Assembly (NCBI GenBank): GCA_037443945.1
Contig: JBBINH010000013.1
Span: forward strand, 6,794 to 70,793
Length of the DNA stretch: 64,000 bases
Direction of reading: 5' to 3'
Source of the DNA: SSF26 sp037443945
GTDB lineage: Bacteria > Chloroflexota > Anaerolineae > J102
The notes under the pieces were generated by a model, which saw only the letters and a list, made by a program, of their open reading frames with translations, did no database searches and was not told where the DNA came from. Below, piece after piece: positions 1 to 7,948 of the stretch (the stretch's first letter is position 1; every line of letters starts with the position of its first letter). Both the position numbers and the translations under genes were made by a program.

Positions 1-1278
1 TTGGCCCTGGAACTGATAGCCGGTCTGCGCGAGGCTTTGCCGACCAGCATCCTTGCCCGCGTGGAAGCAGCCGGCAGCGTGCGGCGTTGGAAGGAAACCA
101 TCGGCGATCTCGACCTTCTGGCCACGCTGGGACCGGCCGGGGATGCCGAGGCGGTGATGGCCGCGTTTCGCCGCCTTCCCCAGGTGGCCGAAGTCCTCGT
201 CAGCGGCGCCACGAAAACCAGCGTGCGCCTGGCCAACGGTCTCGCCTGCGATTTGCGCCTGGTCGAACCCCGACACTGGGGCGCCGCCTGGCAGTACTTC
301 ACCGGCAGCAAAGACCACAACGTCGCCCTGCGCGAACTGGCGCTCAAGCAGGGCTGGAGCCTGAACGAATACGGCCTCACCGCCACCGGCAAAGGCCCCG
401 CGCCGGCCGGCGCAGAACGGTTTTTCGCCGGCGAAGAGGAGCTGTACCACTTTTTGGGCCTGGAGTGGATCCCCCCGGAACTGCGTGAGGGACGGGGTGA
501 AATCGAGGCCGCCCGCACCGGCTCGTTGCCGTCTCTGCTGACCGAGGCCGATATCCTGGGCGAAGTCCACGGCCACAGCATCTGGAGCGACGGCACGGCT
601 TCGATTGCCGAGATGGCCGCCGCCGCCCGCCGCCGTGGGTATCGCTACTGGGTGGTCAGCGATCACAGTGTGGGCCTGGGCATCGTCGGCGGTCTCGATG
701 CTGAACGCCTGCGCCAACAGGCCGAGGAAATCCGCCAACTCAACGCCCAATGGGCGGCCGCAGGCGATGATTTTCGGCTGTTGCAGGGCATCGAAGTCGA
801 GATCCTGGCCGACGGCAGCCTGGGTCTGCCCGACGAGGTCCTGGCCCGGCTCGATGTCGTCGTCGCCAGCATCCATAGCAGCCTGCGCCAGGACCGCGCG
901 ACCATCACCGCCCGCTGTCGGCGGGCCGTGCGTAACCCCTACGTCCACGTTCTCGGTCATCCCACCGGTCGGCTCCTGGGCAAACGGGAACCGACCGCTA
1001 TCGACATGGAGGCCGTCCTGCAGGCCTGCGCCGAAACCGGCACCGTGGTCGAGATCAATGCCAACCCCGCCCGTCTCGACCTCAACGACATCCATGCCCG
1101 CCGCGCCGTCGAACTGGGCTGCAAAATCGTCATCAATACCGATGCCCACGCGCCGGCCGAATTCGCCCTGCTCGCCTACGGCGTGGCTACAGCCCGCCGC
1201 GCCTGGCTGACTGCGGCCGATATCCTCAACACCCAACCCCTCGAGGCGATGCTGGCCCAACTCAAAGGCAAGCGCTGA
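1..1278 (+). CDS. polX: DNA polymerase/3'-5' exonuclease PolX, 3' part
   Basis: This is the C-terminal 425 residues of a PolX-family repair polymerase; the family is about 570 residues long, so the N-terminal helix-hairpin part lies outside the window and the TTG at base 1 is only the edge. The first part is the nucleotidyltransferase palm with the metal-binding GDLDLL motif near residue 36. From about residue 185 follows the PHP phosphoesterase domain, starting at GEVHGHSIWSDG and ending with the NTDAHAP motif. Such proteins fill gaps in base-excision repair and trim 3' ends. It converges with the lipoprotein gene, with 18 bases between the two stops. Confidence 0.9.
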   Translation: MALELIAGLREALPTSILARVEAAGSVRRWKETIGDLDLLATLGPAGDAEAVMAAFRRLPQVAEVLVSGATKTSVRLANGLACDLRLVEPRHWGAAWQYFTGSKDHNVALRELALKQGWSLNEYGLTATGKGPAPAGAERFFAGEEELYHFLGLEWIPPELREGRGEIEAARTGSLPSLLTEADILGEVHGHSIWSDGTASIAEMAAAARRRGYRYWVVSDHSVGLGIVGGLDAERLRQQAEEIRQLNAQWAAAGDDFRLLQGIEVEILADGSLGLPDEVLARLDVVVASIHSSLRQDRATITARCRRAVRNPYVHVLGHPTGRLLGKREPTAIDMEAVLQACAETGTVVEINANPARLDLNDIHARRAVELGCKIVINTDAHAPAEFALLAYGVATARRAWLTAADILNTQPLEAMLAQLKGKR

Positions 1279-1296
1279 AGCCGGGGCAAGACCGGT

Positions 1297-2982
1297 TCAG
1301 CGGATTCGCGGCCAATACAGCGTGGCCCATTCTCCGCGCAGAAGGACCGGGGTTTCGGTGATGGTCAGATGAACCTGACCGGCGACGGGAATGACCGGGG
1401 TCACGATAGGGTCGGTCTGCTCATGGCGGGTGGGCACGGTGAACAACGTGAGCTGAGGGCTGCGCACGCGCAGGGTGATGGTCGTGCCGACCGGGGGATC
1501 GGTGGGCAGCCGGGCTACACCGTCCTCGTACCAAAACACATACACGGGAAGCCCTTCCACCGTGAAGACAAAGGCCTGGACATGGGGGCCGAAATCGGTC
1601 AGACGCCGCACGGCGCTGTAACCCCCCAACTGCGCCTGCGCCAGAGCCAGGGCCCGCAGCGCCGGCCGCGCCGCCGGGGGACCAAAGCCGTCGGCCGTCT
1701 CCAGCAAACCTTGAAAGGCCAGATCGCGTTGGCCCAGGGTCGGGTTTTGCAGCTCGGGGCGATCCTGTTCCAGGCCGAGGACGAGGGCATCGAAGCCGTA
1801 CACGGCGGCATAAACCCACTTCTTGAAAGCCAGCCGCGCCTGCTCGGCCCGATACCAGGTGACCACCGTGGCATGATCGGGCGCCTGGGGATTCTGCAGG
1901 GCCGCCCACAGGGCTTCGCCGGTGCGCGGGTAGCGCGGACGCACCCGCAGCATTTGTGGGTCACCCAGGAGGGCCGGCGCCGACGTGGCGCCCGTAATCC
2001 AGACAGGGGTATCAGCCGGCGCCAGGGTTGCCACCCAAGCGGCCAATGTGGCCAGACCGGTGTAATCGCTCATGCTATGCACGGCGATGATATCGTAAGC
2101 GGCTCGGGCGGCCAGAAGACGCCGTAGCCCGCTCAGGGCGCCGCAAACGGAGGGATGGATGTTCGTGACGATATCGCGCAACTCGGCCGCGGTGGGGAAA
2201 CCGTCCAACAAGTCGAGACCGACCACCGTCGCCGCCAGGATGCGAACCTCAGGGTAGGCTTCTCGCGCCGCCGTGCCGGCCAGATGCAACAAGCGCAGGT
2301 AATCGTCCACGGCGCTTGTGGCCTCCAACCCTTGCCACCAATAGCCGTTGACCGCTTCCGTCTCGATCTGGTAGTAGCGGACGGGATTGGGGCGACCATC
2401 GCCATCGGTATCCACCAGGCCGGGGAAGTCATCCACGCCGTCGGCGTCATAGCGTTCGACCAAGGCCGCCACCCAGGCCGCGTAATCGTCCTCGTATTCA
2501 GGTCGGGGTGGGGTCGAGGCCACGGCCGTGCCGTTCGGGGAGACCGCTCGCGCCCACACGTTCCAGGCCCTGAGCACCAGCACCAAATCGAAACCGGCCT
2601 GCTGATAGGCCTGCACGCGGGTATCCAGGGTCACGACTTCCTCGTCCCACAAGTAGGTGTGCTCCTCGCCCCGAGGGGGTTCCGGCTCCAACAGCCCCCA
2701 GCGTACATCGTCGATGACGGCCAGGTTGGCCTGCGAAGCCCGCAACGCACCGGCCAGGTCGGCCGGGAAAAGCGGCGAGGCGTTGATCACACCCAATTGC
2801 CGATTGCGCCCTGTCAGCGCCCGACCGTCCGGGTAGAGGATGGCCTCCGGCTCGCAGGGCGGATAGGGGAGGGCACAACCCGTCAGCAGACCCAGGAGGA
2901 TGAGGGAGAGAAGCAAGCGCAAAATGCCCAAGGTCGTTTGCGCGCTTGGCAAAGGATTAGGCGCTTGATAACGGCTGATCAT
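1297..2982 (-). CDS. Lipoprotein with glycoside-hydrolase-like TIM-barrel region
   Basis: A 561-residue predicted lipoprotein. A hydrophobic signal segment ends in the lipobox LLTGC with the lipidated cysteine at residue 36, so the protein should sit outside the cytoplasmic membrane. The body alternates strand and helix patterns (for example AVIDDVRWGLLEPEP, VLRAWNVWAR, YYQIETEAVNGYWW, IIAVHSMSDYTG) as in beta-glucosidase or beta-xylosidase-like TIM barrels, followed by a beta-rich C-terminus. I cannot name catalytic glutamates with certainty and give no substrate. The start lies 26 bases inside the end of mutM, so the two are probably co-transcribed. Confidence 0.6.
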   Translation of the reverse strand: MISRYQAPNPLPSAQTTLGILRLLLSLILLGLLTGCALPYPPCEPEAILYPDGRALTGRNRQLGVINASPLFPADLAGALRASQANLAVIDDVRWGLLEPEPPRGEEHTYLWDEEVVTLDTRVQAYQQAGFDLVLVLRAWNVWARAVSPNGTAVASTPPRPEYEDDYAAWVAALVERYDADGVDDFPGLVDTDGDGRPNPVRYYQIETEAVNGYWWQGLEATSAVDDYLRLLHLAGTAAREAYPEVRILAATVVGLDLLDGFPTAAELRDIVTNIHPSVCGALSGLRRLLAARAAYDIIAVHSMSDYTGLATLAAWVATLAPADTPVWITGATSAPALLGDPQMLRVRPRYPRTGEALWAALQNPQAPDHATVVTWYRAEQARLAFKKWVYAAVYGFDALVLGLEQDRPELQNPTLGQRDLAFQGLLETADGFGPPAARPALRALALAQAQLGGYSAVRRLTDFGPHVQAFVFTVEGLPVYVFWYEDGVARLPTDPPVGTTITLRVRSPQLTLFTVPTRHEQTDPIVTPVIPVAGQVHLTITETPVLLRGEWATLYWPRIR

Positions 2983-3781
2983 GAGGACAAAAGTGGGTGC
3001 TGCGACCGCCGACGATCAGACGTTGGAGGATGGCGCCACAGCGCGGACAGGGTTCACCCTGGCGCCGAAACACCTGCAGGCGGTTCTGGAAATGACCGAC
3101 CGAACCATCCGGCCGATGATAATCGCGCAGGGTCGTGCCCATTTCGGCAATGGCCTGCGTGATCACGTCGCGGATGGCCTCGACCAGGGCCGTCAGCTCG
3201 GTCGGTTTCAGGCTGCCGCCGCCGCGCAGGGGGTGAATCCGCGCCCGAAACAGCGCCTCGTCGGCGTAGATGTTGCCCAAGCCGGCCACCAACCGCTGGT
3301 CCAGCAACAGGGACTTGATGGGTGCCTTGCGGCCGGCCAGGGCTTGGGCCAGATAGGTCGGCGAAAAGGCCGGATCCAGCGGTTCGGGGCCGAGTTGGCC
3401 CACCACCTCGGCCGGATCGGCGACCAGATAAACCCGGCCGAACTTACGGGTATCTCGAAACCGCCAGTCCAGGCCGTGTTCCAGATGGAAAATGAGATGT
3501 TCGTGGGGATCGAAGGCGACGGTGGCCGGCAGGACCCGCATCTCACCGGTCATGCGCAGGTGCATGAGCAACCAAAGGTCGTTATCAAGAGCGCATTGCA
3601 GATACTTGCCGCGGCGTGACACGGCGGTGACCCGGCGGCCGCGCATCGTGGCCACAAAGGTGGCTACATCGGGTCGGTCCACAATGCCCGGCCAGCGCGC
3701 GCTGACATCGCCGATCGTCCGCTCCACAACCAGACCGGCCAGGGCCATCGCAATGGTTTGCACTTCGGGCAATTCGGGCAT
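2957..3781 (-). CDS. mutM: Formamidopyrimidine-DNA glycosylase (Fpg/MutM)
   Basis: Removes 8-oxoguanine and ring-opened purines and nicks the abasic site. The 274-residue protein begins MPELPEVQT, with the catalytic N-terminal proline and the conserved glutamate next to it, has the beta-hairpin lysine in SRRGKYL, and ends with the zinc-finger region CPRC...GGRSTHFC. The arginine of GGRSTHF that contacts the lesion is present. The fourth zinc ligand is odd: the expected CxxC is CPHD, so a cysteine is replaced by aspartate (or the adjacent histidine serves). The start is fixed by the family N-terminus. A -10-like TAGAAT lies only six bases upstream. Confidence 0.95.
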   Translation of the reverse strand: MPELPEVQTIAMALAGLVVERTIGDVSARWPGIVDRPDVATFVATMRGRRVTAVSRRGKYLQCALDNDLWLLMHLRMTGEMRVLPATVAFDPHEHLIFHLEHGLDWRFRDTRKFGRVYLVADPAEVVGQLGPEPLDPAFSPTYLAQALAGRKAPIKSLLLDQRLVAGLGNIYADEALFRARIHPLRGGGSLKPTELTALVEAIRDVITQAIAEMGTTLRDYHRPDGSVGHFQNRLQVFRRQGEPCPRCGAILQRLIVGGRSTHFCPHDQPLSSA

Positions 3782-3787
3782 GGCTCC

Positions 3788-3793
3788 ATTCTA
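3788..3793 (-). promoter_or_regulatory. -10 box close to the mutM start
   Basis: On the minus strand TAGAAT is followed by GGAGCC and then the mutM ATG. Transcription from this box would begin at or next to the start codon. I see no good -35 hexamer, and GGAG could instead be a ribosome binding site on a longer transcript, so the call is weak. Confidence 0.35.
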
Positions 3794-3853
3794 GGCCAAA
3801 AGCCCGAGCGATACCAGAACCGATCGGCCAGGTTGTGTCCGCCCTAACCCGAT

Positions 3854-3883
3854 TTGCACATTTTGCCCACCCGTGGCTATATC
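3854..3883 (+). promoter_or_regulatory. Promoter of the moeA-fusion gene
   Basis: TTGCAC at 3854-3859 and TATATC at 3878-3883 are 18 bases apart, placing the transcript start near 3890. The open frame upstream of 3890 is therefore unlikely to be translated, which supports a later start codon for the downstream gene. Confidence 0.5.
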
Positions 3884-3938
3884 AAAGGCATTGTCAGGAC
3901 CATCTTCCGCCTTTCTGCTCGTGCCTGTTTCGATCACC

Positions 3939-5873
3939 GTGACTTATCTCCACGATATTCCCCTTGACGAAGCCCTGAACGCCTGGTTGGCCGCGCTGGA
4001 GCATGTGGGGGCGCTGCGACGGCTGCCAGCCGAGGCGGTGCCTATCGCCGAGGCTAACGGTCGGGTAACGGCGGCACCGGTCTGGGCGCGTATCTCGGTC
4101 CCCCATTACCACGCTGCCGCCATGGACGGCTATGCCGTAAGTGCCGCGGCCACCGTCGGCGCTACCCTCACCCGCCCCCTGCATCTGCGTCTGGGCGAGG
4201 AGGCCACCTATGTGGACACCGGCGATCCCTTGCCGCCCGGCCGCGATGCGGTCATCCCCATCGAAGAAGCCCAACGCCTGACCACGGCGGACGGTGAGGT
4301 CATCGAGATCCTGGCCGCCGTAGCACCGTGGGAACATGTGCGGCCCATGGGCGAGGACATCGTGGCCACCGAGCTGATCGTCCCGGCCAACCATCGTCTG
4401 CGTCCCCAGGATTTGGGCGCCATTGCCGGCAGCGGTCATGCGCAAGTGCAGGTCTATCGCCGACCGCGCATTGCCATCCTGCCCACCGGCACGGAATTGG
4501 TAGCCCCGGGCAGTGAACTCAAACCCGGCGATATCATCGAGTTCAACTCCATCGTGCTCGGCGCCATGGCCGAAGAATGGGGCGCTCGCGTGAACCGTCT
4601 ACCCATGCTGGCCGACGACTACCAGGCCATCAAGGCCGCCGTGTTGGCCGCCCTCGAAGACCACGATCTGGTCGTCGTCAATGCCGGGTCCTCGGCCGGG
4701 AGCGAGGATTTTACCGCCCGCATCGTCGCCGAATTGGGCGAAGTCGTGGTCCACGGCATTGCCATCCGCCCCGGCCATCCTGCCATCCTCGGCCACGCCC
4801 GCGGCAAGCCCGTGGTGGGCATTCCCGGTTACCCGGTCAGCGCCATGGTCACCTTTGACCTGTTGGTGAAACCCCTTTTGCAGCGCTGGATGGGCCAGGC
4901 CGTTGAACCGCGACCGGTTGTGCGGGCTGTCATCACCCGCAAAGTCCTCAGTCCCATGGGGCAGGACGAGTTCATGCGGGTCACCCTGGGTCGGGTCGGC
5001 GATCGGATCGTCGCCACCCCCCTTCCCCGCGGGGCCGGTGTCATCATGTCCATGGTGCGGGCCGATGGGATCGCCCACATCCCCCGCTTTTCCGAGGGGC
5101 TCAATGCCGGCGACGAGATCGAGGTCGAACTGCTGCGGCCGCCCTCGGTTATTGACCGCACCATCGTCCATCTCGGCAGCCACGATCTCACCCTGGATTT
5201 GCTGGCCGACCAGTTGCGCCGGGAGCGACCGGATCGCAGCCTGAGTTCCGGCAACGTGGGTTCGCTCAGCGGCTTGCTGGCCTTGCGCCGGGGCGAAGCC
5301 CACCTGGCCGGCTCCCATTTGCTGGACGAGGCCACGGGCGAATACAATCTGGCCTATATCCGGCGCTATCTGCCCCAAGTGCCCGTCGTTGTCCTTGGTT
5401 TTGTCGGCCGTACCCAGGGTCTGATCGTCCCCCGGGGCAACCCCAAGCGTCTGTCCGGCCTGGCCGATCTGACCCGCCCGGATGTGATGTTCATCAACCG
5501 CCAGCGTGGGGCGGGGACGCGCGTGCTCCTCGATTACCATCTGGCCCGGAGCGGCATCGATCCGGCCCACATTCAGGGCTACGAGCGGGTAGAGTTCACC
5601 CATCTGGCCGTGGCGGCGGCCGTGCAGAGCGGCGCCGCCGACTGTGGCCTGGGCATTTTGGCCGCCGCCCGTGCCCTCGACCTCGATTTCATACCCCTGT
5701 TCGAGGAGCAATACCAGCTCGTCATCCCGCAGGTGTACTACGAATCCGACCTGCTGGCTCCGTTGCTGGACATCATCCGGAGTCCTACTTTCCGCAATGC
5801 CGTGCTGGCCCTTGGCGGCTACGACGTCTCCACCATGGGGGAAGTCGTTTGGACTTCCGAAGCTGCCGCCTGA
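3939..5873 (+). CDS. moeA: Molybdopterin molybdotransferase MoeA fused to a periplasmic-binding-like domain
   Basis: The first about 400 residues are MoeA, which inserts molybdate into molybdopterin. Visible motifs are AMDGYAV, the LPTGTELV segment, the GSSAGSEDF loop and GIPGYPVSAM. The last about 220 residues match the PBP-like (LysR-substrate-type) domain found behind MoeA in many archaea and some bacteria, for example the stretch FINRQRGAGTRVLLDYHL and the EEQYQLVIP segment. It is assumed to bind a small ligand such as the oxyanion, but this is not proven. I chose GTG 3939 (MTYLHDIPL) because homologues begin this way and the promoter overlaps the earlier starts; GTG 3921 is possible. No clear ribosome binding site precedes either. 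Confidence 0.88.
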   Translation: MTYLHDIPLDEALNAWLAALEHVGALRRLPAEAVPIAEANGRVTAAPVWARISVPHYHAAAMDGYAVSAAATVGATLTRPLHLRLGEEATYVDTGDPLPPGRDAVIPIEEAQRLTTADGEVIEILAAVAPWEHVRPMGEDIVATELIVPANHRLRPQDLGAIAGSGHAQVQVYRRPRIAILPTGTELVAPGSELKPGDIIEFNSIVLGAMAEEWGARVNRLPMLADDYQAIKAAVLAALEDHDLVVVNAGSSAGSEDFTARIVAELGEVVVHGIAIRPGHPAILGHARGKPVVGIPGYPVSAMVTFDLLVKPLLQRWMGQAVEPRPVVRAVITRKVLSPMGQDEFMRVTLGRVGDRIVATPLPRGAGVIMSMVRADGIAHIPRFSEGLNAGDEIEVELLRPPSVIDRTIVHLGSHDLTLDLLADQLRRERPDRSLSSGNVGSLSGLLALRRGEAHLAGSHLLDEATGEYNLAYIRRYLPQVPVVVLGFVGRTQGLIVPRGNPKRLSGLADLTRPDVMFINRQRGAGTRVLLDYHLARSGIDPAHIQGYERVEFTHLAVAAAVQSGAADCGLGILAAARALDLDFIPLFEEQYQLVIPQVYYESDLLAPLLDIIRSPTFRNAVLALGGYDVSTMGEVVWTSEAAA

Positions 5874-5894
5874 TCCTCCCATCTCGTTTTGCCT

Positions 5895-6227
5895 ATGTCC
5901 ACACACCGCTACACCCCCTGGCCGTGGGGCACCGATGTGCGCGAAGATGAACTGCGCGCGATCATGCGCAACGAAGGGCTGAATCCCTACACCTGGAGCA
6001 ACGGCCCCAATTTTGTTTACGGCGCCCATACCCATTCTTACACCAAAGTCCTCTACGTGGTGCGGGGCAGCATCACCTTTCATCTGCCGACCAGCGGCGA
6101 AGACATTGTCATGAAACCCGGCGATCGGCTGGACCTGCCCGCGCGCACGTTGCATGCGGCCACGGTCGGACCGGAAGGCGTGACCTGTCTGGAAGCGGCC
6201 AAGCGGGACCGCGAGGCCCTGGCATGA
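5895..6227 (+). CDS. Small cupin-domain protein
   Basis: A 110-residue single-domain cupin. The first metal-binding motif is recognisable as GAHTHSYTKVLYVVRG, with both histidines but lysine where many cupins have glutamate. The second is seen around LDLPARTLHAATVG with its histidine. The fold is clear and the substrate is not. ATG 5895 is preferred over the upstream TTG at 5889. It follows the moeA fusion by 21 bases and overlaps the next frame by four bases (ATGA), so it belongs to this operon. Confidence 0.75.
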   Translation: MSTHRYTPWPWGTDVREDELRAIMRNEGLNPYTWSNGPNFVYGAHTHSYTKVLYVVRGSITFHLPTSGEDIVMKPGDRLDLPARTLHAATVGPEGVTCLEAAKRDREALA

Positions 6228-6783
6228 GCGGCATGGTCCACGGCCTTCATCATGTGACGGCCATTGCCGGCGATCCGCAGGAGAACCTGGCCTTCTACAC
6301 GGGCATGTTGGGGCTGCGTCTGGCTAAGCGCAGCGTCAACCCGGATGTGCCCGATGCCTATCATCTCTTCTACGCCGATGCCGCCGGCACACCCGGCATC
6401 GATCTCACCTTTTTCCCCTGGCCGGCTCTGGGCCCCGGCCGCGCGGGTACGGGTATGGCGATGGAGGTGTCCTTTGCCATTCCGCAGGGCAGTCTGAGCT
6501 ATTGGCAGGATCGCCTGGACGCCTTTGGCATCCGCACGGCCCTCGTAGGAACCCGCTTCGACGAGATCACCCTGCCGTTTCGCGATCCCCATGGCCTGCA
6601 TCTGGCCCTGGTCGTCGCCGAGGAAACCGGTGAGATGGTGCCATTGGCCCCGGCTTCGCCGTGGATGAGGACCCCGCCCATCTGGGCGAACAGCTTATCC
6701 TGCCGTCCTGGTTGGAATCGCACCGTCAGGCCATTACGGCCGTTCTGCCGCCGCTGATGTTAGCCTTCGCCGGGACTTCCTAG
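6224..6783 (+). pseudogene. Ring-cleaving dioxygenase (VOC/glyoxalase fold), internally deleted and frameshifted
   Basis: The first about 145 residues match the N-terminal VOC domain of the MhqO/PcpA-like ring-cleaving dioxygenase family (GLHHVTAIAGDPQENLAFY, the LTFFPWPA segment, FRDPHGLHLALV). Around base 6645 the reading frame loses similarity. A different frame then reads GFAVDEDPAHLGEQLILP and WLESHRQAITAVLPPLM up to a stop at 6781-6783, which is the C-terminal tail of the same family. The complete protein would be about 310 residues, so roughly 130 central residues (the second VOC domain) are missing and the frame is broken. In the original frame translation stops at 6757. The tail overlaps the end of the Nudix gene on the other strand. 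Confidence 0.75.
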
Positions 6784-7221
6784 GCGCGCGGCGGCGCGGC
6801 GGACAACCGCTTTTTCCGACTCATAACTCAACAACCGGGCGGCTTCCGCCAGGTTGCGCGCCCATAGGGGGCGAAAACGGGCTTCTTCGGCATGGGGATG
6901 TTTGGGCCTGGTCTCCCCGCGGTGGGGATCGGTCAGATGCATCAGGTAGTAGTGCTCGCTGCGGCGAATAAGGCGGCCCTCGAACTCGAATTCCACGGTG
7001 GTAATGCCCAAATCGTCCCCCAGGACCAGCCCCCAATAGCCGCTTTCTTCGCCCACTTCCCGCAGGGCGGCCTCGGCGTCGCTTTCGCCCGGTTCCACAT
7101 GCCCCTTAGGTAGGCGGATTTCGTGGATCCAGGCGCCCTGGCGCCAGACTTCCCGTTCCAGCAAAAGCACGCGACCGTCCCCGTCGAGGACAACACCGCC
7201 GGCAGCATGATACGTGGTCAT
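6760..7221 (-). CDS. Nudix hydrolase
   Basis: A 153-residue single-domain Nudix pyrophosphohydrolase. The full Nudix box is present at about residues 38-60 (GHVEPGESDAEAALREVGEE), including the REVGEE metal site. The preceding AAGGVVLDGDGRVLLLERE strand is typical. The likely substrate is a nucleoside diphosphate derivative such as Ap4A or an oxidised nucleotide, but specificity cannot be read from the sequence. I chose ATG 7221 (MTTYHAAGG) because a TATAAT box ends six bases upstream and the longer frame would run through that promoter. Confidence 0.9.
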   Translation of the reverse strand: MTTYHAAGGVVLDGDGRVLLLEREVWRQGAWIHEIRLPKGHVEPGESDAEAALREVGEESGYWGLVLGDDLGITTVEFEFEGRLIRRSEHYYLMHLTDPHRGETRPKHPHAEEARFRPLWARNLAEAARLLSYESEKAVVRRAAARLGSPGEG

Positions 7222-7227
7222 GGCCGG

Positions 7228-7236
7228 ATTATAGCA
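7228..7236 (-). promoter_or_regulatory. Extended -10 promoter of the Nudix gene
   Basis: On the minus strand TGCTATAAT is a consensus extended -10 box. Six bases (CCGGCC) separate it from the ATG, so the transcript should begin at the start codon itself and be leaderless. The position 17 bases upstream (GTCGGG) is a poor -35, as is common with an extended -10. Confidence 0.6.
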
Positions 7237-7324
7237 TAACTCGGCGGAGACCCGACGACGGTCCCGGCCGTAAGAGCCCCCTGTGTCGGAGAGGGCGATA
7301 AGGCCATCCCCCACCACAGGCGTC

Positions 7325-7387
7325 TAAAAAAGATTGTGCACTTTCCAAAAAAGCCTTTGCACTTTCTAAAAAAGAATTTGCACTTTT
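7325..7387 (+). repeat. Three tandem 21-bp repeats with phased A-tracts
   Basis: Three head-to-tail copies of exactly 21 bases lie at 7325-7345, 7346-7366 and 7367-7387. Each has the form (T/C)AAAAAAG, four or five variable bases, then TTGCACTTT or TGTGCACTTTC. The period equals two helical turns, so the A6 tracts face the same side and should bend the DNA. The TTGCAC of the last copy is the -35 box of the following gene. This looks like an upstream activating element or an operator array. Confidence 0.75.
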
Positions 7388-7406
7388 GGCAGGTCCGGCG
7401 TACAAT
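7378..7406 (+). promoter_or_regulatory. Promoter of the HTH gene
   Basis: TTGCAC at 7378-7383 and TACAAT at 7401-7406 have the ideal 17-base spacing. The GTG start is at 7415, eight bases after the -10 box, so the transcript is probably leaderless. Confidence 0.65.
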
Positions 7407-7414
7407 ACCGACCC

Positions 7415-7906
7415 GTGGCTCTCTATGTACGACCGCTCACGCCTGAAGAGCACGAGACGCTGCAACGGCTGGCCAACGGCGATGACCTCATCAGCGCCCG
7501 CTGGGCCCAGATCATTCTCCTTTCGGCCCGCGGCATAGGGGTACCGGCCATTGCCGACACGTTGGAGATCTCGGCGGCGACCGTGCGCGCCCGCATCAAA
7601 GCCTTCAATGCCCGGGGTCTGGAGGCATTGGAGCGGGCCACTTCGCCCGGCCGACCGGAAACCATCACCCCTTCTCTGGGCGATCAGATCGCCGCGCTGA
7701 TGCGGGAACGCCAACCACGCGACTTCGGCTGGGCCGACACCGGCTGGACCCTCGATCTTCTGGTCAAAGTTGCCACCCTCGAAGGCTGGGTCGAACGCAT
7801 CAGCCGTGAAGGCATCCGCCTGGCCCTGGCCAAAAGTAAGCATTCATATCGTCGTCTCAAGGAATGGCGACGGCAGTCTTCCTCAGAAGCCGCTTCCGAG
7901 ACCTGA
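7415..7906 (+). CDS. Helix-turn-helix protein resembling the N-terminus of IS630-type transposases
   Basis: A 163-residue protein with the homeodomain-like HTH of IS630/Tc1 transposases: a recognition-helix region around IADTLEISAATVRARIKAF, then a second wing-like helical part (LVKVATLEGWVERISREGIR). The catalytic DDE domain of a transposase is absent, and I see no terminal inverted repeats or target duplication. It is either a domesticated DNA-binding protein or a remnant. Its own promoter carries three tandem repeats, which suggests autoregulation. The GTG start is supported by the position of the -10 box. Confidence 0.65.
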   Translation: MALYVRPLTPEEHETLQRLANGDDLISARWAQIILLSARGIGVPAIADTLEISAATVRARIKAFNARGLEALERATSPGRPETITPSLGDQIAALMRERQPRDFGWADTGWTLDLLVKVATLEGWVERISREGIRLALAKSKHSYRRLKEWRRQSSSEAASET

Positions 7907-7948
7907 CGGCGTCTTTCGGTCTTCTGTCCTTTCTTAGGAGTTTTCCCT

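Noticed and set aside
6755..6757. In-frame TGA in the dioxygenase remnant read as selenocysteine
   Set aside because: Similarity after the break lies in another frame, so this is a deletion with frameshift and not recoding.
7325..7387. CRISPR-like array
   Set aside because: The three units are directly adjacent without spacers and belong to a promoter region; no cas gene is in the window.
7415..7906. Insertion sequence of the IS630 family
   Set aside because: Only the HTH part is present; no DDE catalytic residues, terminal inverted repeats or target duplication are seen.
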